64,000 nucleotides of DNA from Brachynemurus nebulosus (Eukaryota > Arthropoda > Insecta > Neuroptera > Myrmeleontidae): the NCBI GenBank assembly GCA_035578155.1, contig JAPWDM010000001.1:558001-622000 (forward strand), in the 5' to 3' direction. The position numbers and the translations under genes are program-made. Numbering within the stretch: position 1 is the stretch's first letter; each line of letters opens with the position of its first letter. Positions 59,046 through 64,000 of the stretch are shown here, piece after piece. The notes under the pieces are model-generated. The model worked only from the letters and a program-made list of their open reading frames with translations. It did no database searches and was not told where the DNA came from.

Positions 59046-59373
59046 TTGTGGTTGGGAAGTGTTTCCAAAAGAACTGATGTTGAAATATTGACTCCATAAT
59101 CTACCGTAGGAATAATCTGTTCAGTCTACCGAAATTTGGAATATAGGTATCTTAGATAATATTAGTAGTAACTTACCTTAAAAAAAGTTACAGAACGTTT
59201 ATTATCCGCAAAAAAAATTCGTTTTTACCTTCCAGCCACCATATTGAAGCCATTATTTTATAAGGTCAATTTTGCCACTCATATTTGAAAAGTAGATTTC
59301 GTAACCTTTAATTTGAGCTATTGTAGACCTATTTTAAGCAACATCAATTTTGGACAGCAGTGGGTCTCCCTGT
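59046..59373. other. spacer right of the Polinton, no gene
   Basis: The sequence around the insertion site. GGACAGCAGTGGGTCTCCCTG (59352-59372) looks like the end of another repeat. No coding region seen. Confidence 0.4.
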
Positions 59374-59502
59374 ATATGAATACTGCGTGTGTTTAAAATG
59401 CTAAAAAATACGTAGTAGTGTTTCACAAGCACTCGTTAATATTTGAAAAATTGTAACTGTTTCTCGCATTAGAGAGAGTATCGGGTTAGAAAGAGTGTCG
59501 AG

Positions 59503-59550
59503 AGACGCCCCAACCCGATAACCATGAATGGTTATCGGGTTGGGGCGTCT
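59503..59550. repeat. perfect 22-bp hairpin
   Basis: AGACGCCCCAACCCGATAAC-CA (59503-59524) and its exact complement (59529-59550) around a 4-base TGAA loop. Part of the arm (ATCGGGTT) also occurs at 59481. It lies 10 bases upstream of the tRNA-like sequence. Confidence 0.95.
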
Positions 59551-59560
59551 GTCGAACAAA

Positions 59561-59631
59561 GGATTGTTAGTCTAGTGGCAAGACACCTGGCTAGTTACCG
59601 GGAGATCCTGGGTTCAATTCCCAAGCGACCC
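59561..59631 (+). tRNA. tRNA-like sequence, anticodon AGT (Thr-like), possibly degenerate
   Basis: It folds as a 71-nt cloverleaf: D arm GTCT-AGTGGCA-AGAC, anticodon arm CCTGG-CTAGTTA-CCGGG, T arm with GGGTTCAATTCCC. A and B box words are good, and a T6 terminator follows at 59643. The acceptor stem has one mismatch and two G-T pairs, the T stem one mismatch, and base 37 is T, which is unusual. So either a tRNA-Thr(AGT) gene in decline or the head of a SINE-like repeat. Confidence 0.55.
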
Positions 59632-59829
59632 AGTTTGATAATTTTTTCAATCACTTTGTGATTTTTAATTTACATGTGGTTTTTGGTCATGCTAACCAAG
59701 GAGGTCGAGTGCTTAAAGTTTCAGTTTAGCTGAACGATAAGTGAACATATGAATACTGCGTGTGTTTAAAGTGCAAACAAAAGTTTGTCATACGTAGTAG
59801 TGTTTCACAAGCACTCGATATTTGAAAAT

Positions 59830-61988
59830 GAAAAATAACAGAATTTAATTATATTAGCAATTTTTTTTTAATGTCATCTTAAAATATTTTCAAGAAATGT
59901 AATCATCTTTAATATGCGACAAACTATATTTATGTCATTTTCGATACAAAAATTACTAATGCCATAGACACCAGCTAGTTATTCTTAAATGAATAGATCG
60001 ATATATGTATAAACCGTAGGATATAAAAGGTATTATAATAACGAAATAAACAAAAAAATTGTAAATTGGTATTAATGGATATGTCAAACGAAATTTCGTG
60101 TTTGTTGAATGATGAAAATCATTTCTAGAGGATACTTTCAAAGTTTCTTTTTTTTCAACTTCTTGATAATTAGTTCAAATTATTGTGTTTTTAATTTACT
60201 TCAATCAGTTTTCAAAAATAAAGACTTGCAAAACGAAAAAGTTGTATCGCATGATTTGATGATGGAAGCATTGAAAAACAAACTTGGAAATTTTAGGAAA
60301 ATTGAAAAAGCTTTTTTTTCAATGATTTTCAACACTGCTGCACTTACTGGTCTCTAATCTCCTTTCAATCCACTGATTTCAGATACTCGTAATGTTTTGT
60401 ATTAAATCTTTGTCTTTCATTCTCCTCAATTTTTATATATTATCTATCTTTTGCCTTTTGAGGTGATATATTTTTTTTTTTGTGAAGTTTTTTTAGACCT
60501 TATAATGGGTCTTTTGATTTTACTGATGACAATGCTGGAATGGTATCGAAACCGATCAAATTGATATTATAGATTTTATATAAAAAATCTTAAATTTATG
60601 TAAGTATCGACATTTAAGTCATATTATCCAAAATATGTAACCTTTACCTGTAGAACTTTTAGTTATAAAAAAAACTTTGTTGTTGCATCTATCAGTAGGT
60701 ACTGCTTTGAATATTTAAATTTATATTACTAGTAATATAATGGATGGTTAATAGAAGCTCTTATTCTTAAATTTAGGTCACAGAAATATTTGCATTAAAA
60801 ATGGATACTTTAGAATAAAAAGTGTTAGCATAATGATCCTTGGTATCAAATCTAAAGCTGTTTTATAATTTTTTTATATAATTTTTTTATGAAAATTATA
60901 TAAATAACTTGAACACAATTTTTTGTTAATTAATAAAGTTTAAAGGTATAAAAATAGAATTGATATACACAATTTCACAAATTTTACAGTAGAACAAAAA
61001 CAAAGTTTGACTGCACATATACCTAAATGATCCTTTTCTTTCCATGTATTACACAAAATTATTTTTTGTATGGAATATTTTCTCTAGTTAGATTGGCACA
61101 ATAGTTTTTGAAATTAACTTCCACATTTATTATACTGCCCTATTTCTGTCTATGTCTATACGAATAGGTTTGTGTATTTTATAAAATAAATAAAACAAAA
61201 TAAAAAAAAACAGGACATAACAAAAATCGACACGTTGTTTGTAACACACACTAAATAAAAAATATATATTATCTACAAATTAATATAAATTGTTATGTTG
61301 TAAACTACAAAATTGTAATGTATGTCCATATGCCGTTTAGAGAAAACCAGATAAACGCTGCAGTGCTGCACCCACAATTCAAAAATATAAAACTTAAAAT
61401 ATAGCAATAAATAAAGTATAAAATATATTTTAAGAAATTAAAAAAATAATTAGCAAAAACAAAAAAAATAAATAATCAACAACTCAAAATATACAAATTG
61501 GCAATGCATGTTACAAACCGTATCTAATCTACATGCTGAAGATTGAAATACAAATGAGAATGAATCAATATCTGTCCTTTCTTTTATACTTTTCTAAACG
61601 ACGCCAAATCACCACGTTTTCTTAGAAAAGTATTGTCGAGACGCTATTTTAACAATTACGTGACACTTTCCAAATTTAAATCATCCAGTCAGAGTGAACT
61701 TTAGAACAAGCAAAATAAAATTATGCAGAAAATTATGAATAGGAAGTGTTTGTTAAATAAAATAAGCAGATCCCCTACGACAACATACAACGTCTCCAGA
61801 GGATCATTAATTTAATAAATAAATTGTGAACAATTAATAAAAAAATTTCAATAAATTCCTTCCCCAAATGATATAATATGTACAATTAAGTACCCCAAAG
61901 CTGACTCCTTTCTTGTTACTTTATATCTCCAGCGTAACTCGACTACGGTGCAGACTGTTATAAGTTCGGATTGCCTGATTTACATCTA
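59830..61988. other. AT-rich sequence, no gene seen
   Basis: The frame at 60109-60357 starts at ATG but has a Phe-rich, low-complexity start and no recognisable domain. No RNA gene or element is seen. Confidence 0.5.
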
Positions 61989-62273
61989 ATGGCTTTCATA
62001 CAATAAATGAAATAAGAAATAAGAAGTAAGAGATAATGGGTGTTCGCCATCGAGTGACGTTGAATGAAACTAACTTAACTGCTTATAGGTATATGTAGGT
62101 ATTTTTGTACATCGAAATTCGTGATTCTTTTTTTGTCACTAAGTGACAATAAAAGTCGTCAAAAATACCTACATATACCTATGAACAGTTACGTTAAAGT
62201 TTTATTCAACATCACTCGATGGCGAACACCCATTATTTCTTATTTCTTATTTCATTCATTGTGTGAAAACCAT
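61989..62273. mobile_element. 285-bp foldback MITE
   Basis: Arms of about 120 bp (61989-62107 and 62155-62273) with ATGGGTGTTCGCCATCGAGT and ATACCTACATATACCTAT in inverted orientation around a ~47-base loop. No coding sequence. Confidence 0.8.
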
Positions 62274-63370
62274 AATTTCTTAGGAACGTCGCGTCGTAAG
62301 TCCTGAAGATTTTTGAATACAAACTAAAAGAAAATGAAATTAAGAAATCTATATCTACATTTTTATTTTTATTATGATTATGGTATATCCTTATTTCAGT
62401 TTCAATTTTAGGCTTTTGTAGACATCTGTAAGTTCGTAATAAAGTGCCTGTCTCTTCTACTTCTCTGTCTCTTTTATTTTTGCCCATTAATTAGACAATC
62501 CAACCCTTTAAAACTGATTTGAGTAGTAGATCATATCTTACATAAACATTTAAGGACACTTTCTTATTTCAGCAATAAATTATTTCCCATAAAAAATAAT
62601 TTAAAAGGAATTGTGTCTCCATACTGTTACTACATTAGTTAAGTAAGCTGATTTTTATAGTAAAACTTGATAGATTCAATTTCAAATACAGATTATAATA
62701 AAAAGTTTATATGTAAATTTTATTGAAAACATTTTCATGCATCGAAATAATAGAAAAATCAATTGTTCCTCAGTAAAAACGAGCAAATATTTGAAAATTT
62801 TTGTTTCATCCAGAGCTAGCAAGAACCGTGTCACTGTCTGTCTGTTCCTTGCGCATTGGTGCAAAATTCAAAACACGTTCAGAGTATTATTATACTTGTG
62901 GGGCAAATTTCCGACTGGGACGCGTATGCTAGGTTCCTATATATTTTATATATTACATATACGTACGAACACGATGCAAAGTTTTTTTTTTACTAGTATT
63001 GTAGCTAAAGTGGGGTGAAGAGCTTATTTATCTAATATTAACGTAAATAATGTAGTTAGGTATACTTAAATTTTAAATTTTACTTGCTAAAACAGCTTAA
63101 AATTTAAAATAACAAGAATAAGGATTATAAAGTTTAATATTTGATTTATTTAATTATTCATTGAATTATTGAACAATGTTGTACTATATTTTATACATTA
63201 AAATCACGAGAATGATAATAAGTCTTCTACTACGAAAAATATACTTTGGAAAACCTAATTTTCAATAGGGTAAATTATTATCTCACTTTTTTATTATTCG
63301 GAATCATAAAGATACAATTCCAGTAAAAAATAAAAAATAAAAATATACATGCTTTCATAAATTTTTTGAG
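62274..63370. other. AT-rich sequence, no gene seen
   Basis: Short frames only (such as 62737-63018) with no protein similarity that I recognise. Confidence 0.5.
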
Positions 63371-64000
63371 ATAGAACCGCTATAACCTTATTAGTTTTGA
63401 TATAGAACGACTACTTTTGATACAGAACCGTTGCGACCTGGCTACTTTTGGTATTGATCCATTATGATCTTACTACTTTTGGTACAGAACAGTTGTGACT
63501 TGACTCCAGTCAGTACTACAGCTGTAACCTACTACTTTTGGTACAGAAATATTGTGACTTTACTATTTTTCGTATAGAACTACCGTGGCTTTTCTACTTC
63601 TGATACACAACCACTGAAGTCCTATTACTTTTGGTATAGAACCACTGTAACTTTACTACTTTTGGTATAGAACCAGTGTAAGTGTAACCTTACTACTTAC
63701 TGCTTTTTCTATAGAACTGCTGTAATCTTACTACTTTTGGTACAAAACCGCTGCTACCCTACTACTTTTCGTACAGAATCGCTGTAATCTTACTACTTAC
63801 TACTTTTGTATAGAACTGCTGTAATCTTATTAGTTTCGGTACAGAATCGCTGTGACCTTACTACTTTTAGTATAGAACTGCTGTAACTCTACTACTTTTC
63901 GTACAGAATCGCTGTAGCCGTACTACTTACTATTTGTTGTATAGAATTGCTGTTACTTTACTACTTTTGATATAGAACCGTTGTAGCCTAACTAATATCC
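63371..64000. repeat. ~31-bp satellite array, continues past the window
   Basis: About 20 diverged units with CTTACTACTTTTGGTAYAGAACCGCTGTAAC, some spaced by an extra TACTTAC. It runs to the last base. The unit matches the patch at 5010-5140 in the other orientation. Confidence 0.9.

Larger units (their letters stand above)
59374..59829. repeat. ~78-bp direct repeats enclosing a hairpin and a tRNA-like sequence
   Basis: 59374-59449 and 59747-59829 share ATATGAATACTGCGTGTGTT, TACGTAGTAGTGTTTCACAA and GCACTCG, the second copy with a small insertion. They bracket the hairpin and tRNA-like unit. Confidence 0.75.

Noticed and set aside
60109..60357. 82-codon plus-strand frame
   Set aside because: Phe-rich low-complexity start and no domain, promoter or splice evidence.

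Overview
The window is AT-rich, repeat-dense nuclear DNA of an arthropod, most likely an insect. The signs are a host immunoglobulin-domain exon with insect-type splice sites, arthropod initiator motifs (TCAGT), TTAGG-like words, a tRNA-derived SINE and many DNA transposons. I cannot name the species. Host coding content is tiny: one clear exon (36290-36559) of a cell-surface Ig-superfamily gene. Almost everything else is mobile DNA, much of it nested.

Region 1 (1-11.98 kb) holds non-autonomous elements: (TA)n tracts, a hAT-like element with an exact 8-bp duplication (2462-3338), a 1.5-kb foldback (7499-8979) and a complete SINE with a long target duplication (10600-10920).

Region 2 (11.99-34.40 kb) is a transposon nest. 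A CACTA/EnSpm-type element of about 21.0 kb (12547-33571, CACTG...CAGTG ends, TA duplication) sits inside a 1.4-kb palindromic element; joining the flanks at one TA restores the palindrome. The CACTA element has repeat-rich ends and two minus-strand genes: an intact 909-codon zinc-finger transposase (21602-24331) and a six-exon gene (16109-21322) that starts with a CIDE-N-like domain. The third exon of that gene is split by a 2.8-kb satellite-filled insertion (16971-19735) whose removal restores both reading frame and splice donor. Other elements were inserted later, including a three-level nest at 25.9-28.5 kb. A short tetraspanin-like exon (28650-28730) may be captured host sequence.

Region 3 (34.4-41.7 kb) holds the Ig exon plus small transposons.

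Region 4 (41702-59039) is a 17.3-kb Maverick/Polinton (adintovirus-like) element with AGTAGTAG...CTACTACT ends, about 0.95-kb inverted repeats and a perfect 6-bp duplication GTCATG. Minus strand: a terminal 170-aa gene, major capsid, a 53-aa basic ORF, penton, adenain-like protease and a phospholipase A2 protein, then at the far end protein-primed PolB. Plus strand: packaging ATPase, DUF8207-like gene, fibre-like coiled-coil protein and chromodomain integrase. Capsid, penton, phospholipase and fibre genes are open. The ATPase, integrase, DUF8207-like gene and PolB are broken, so this is a defective, fairly young copy. Several genes share one core-promoter layout (TATA box, then a TCAGT-like initiator 30-33 nt later).

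Region 5 (59.05-64 kb) has a perfect 22-bp hairpin next to a tRNA-like sequence, a foldback element and a roughly 31-bp satellite running off the end of the window, related to a short patch near 5.0 kb.
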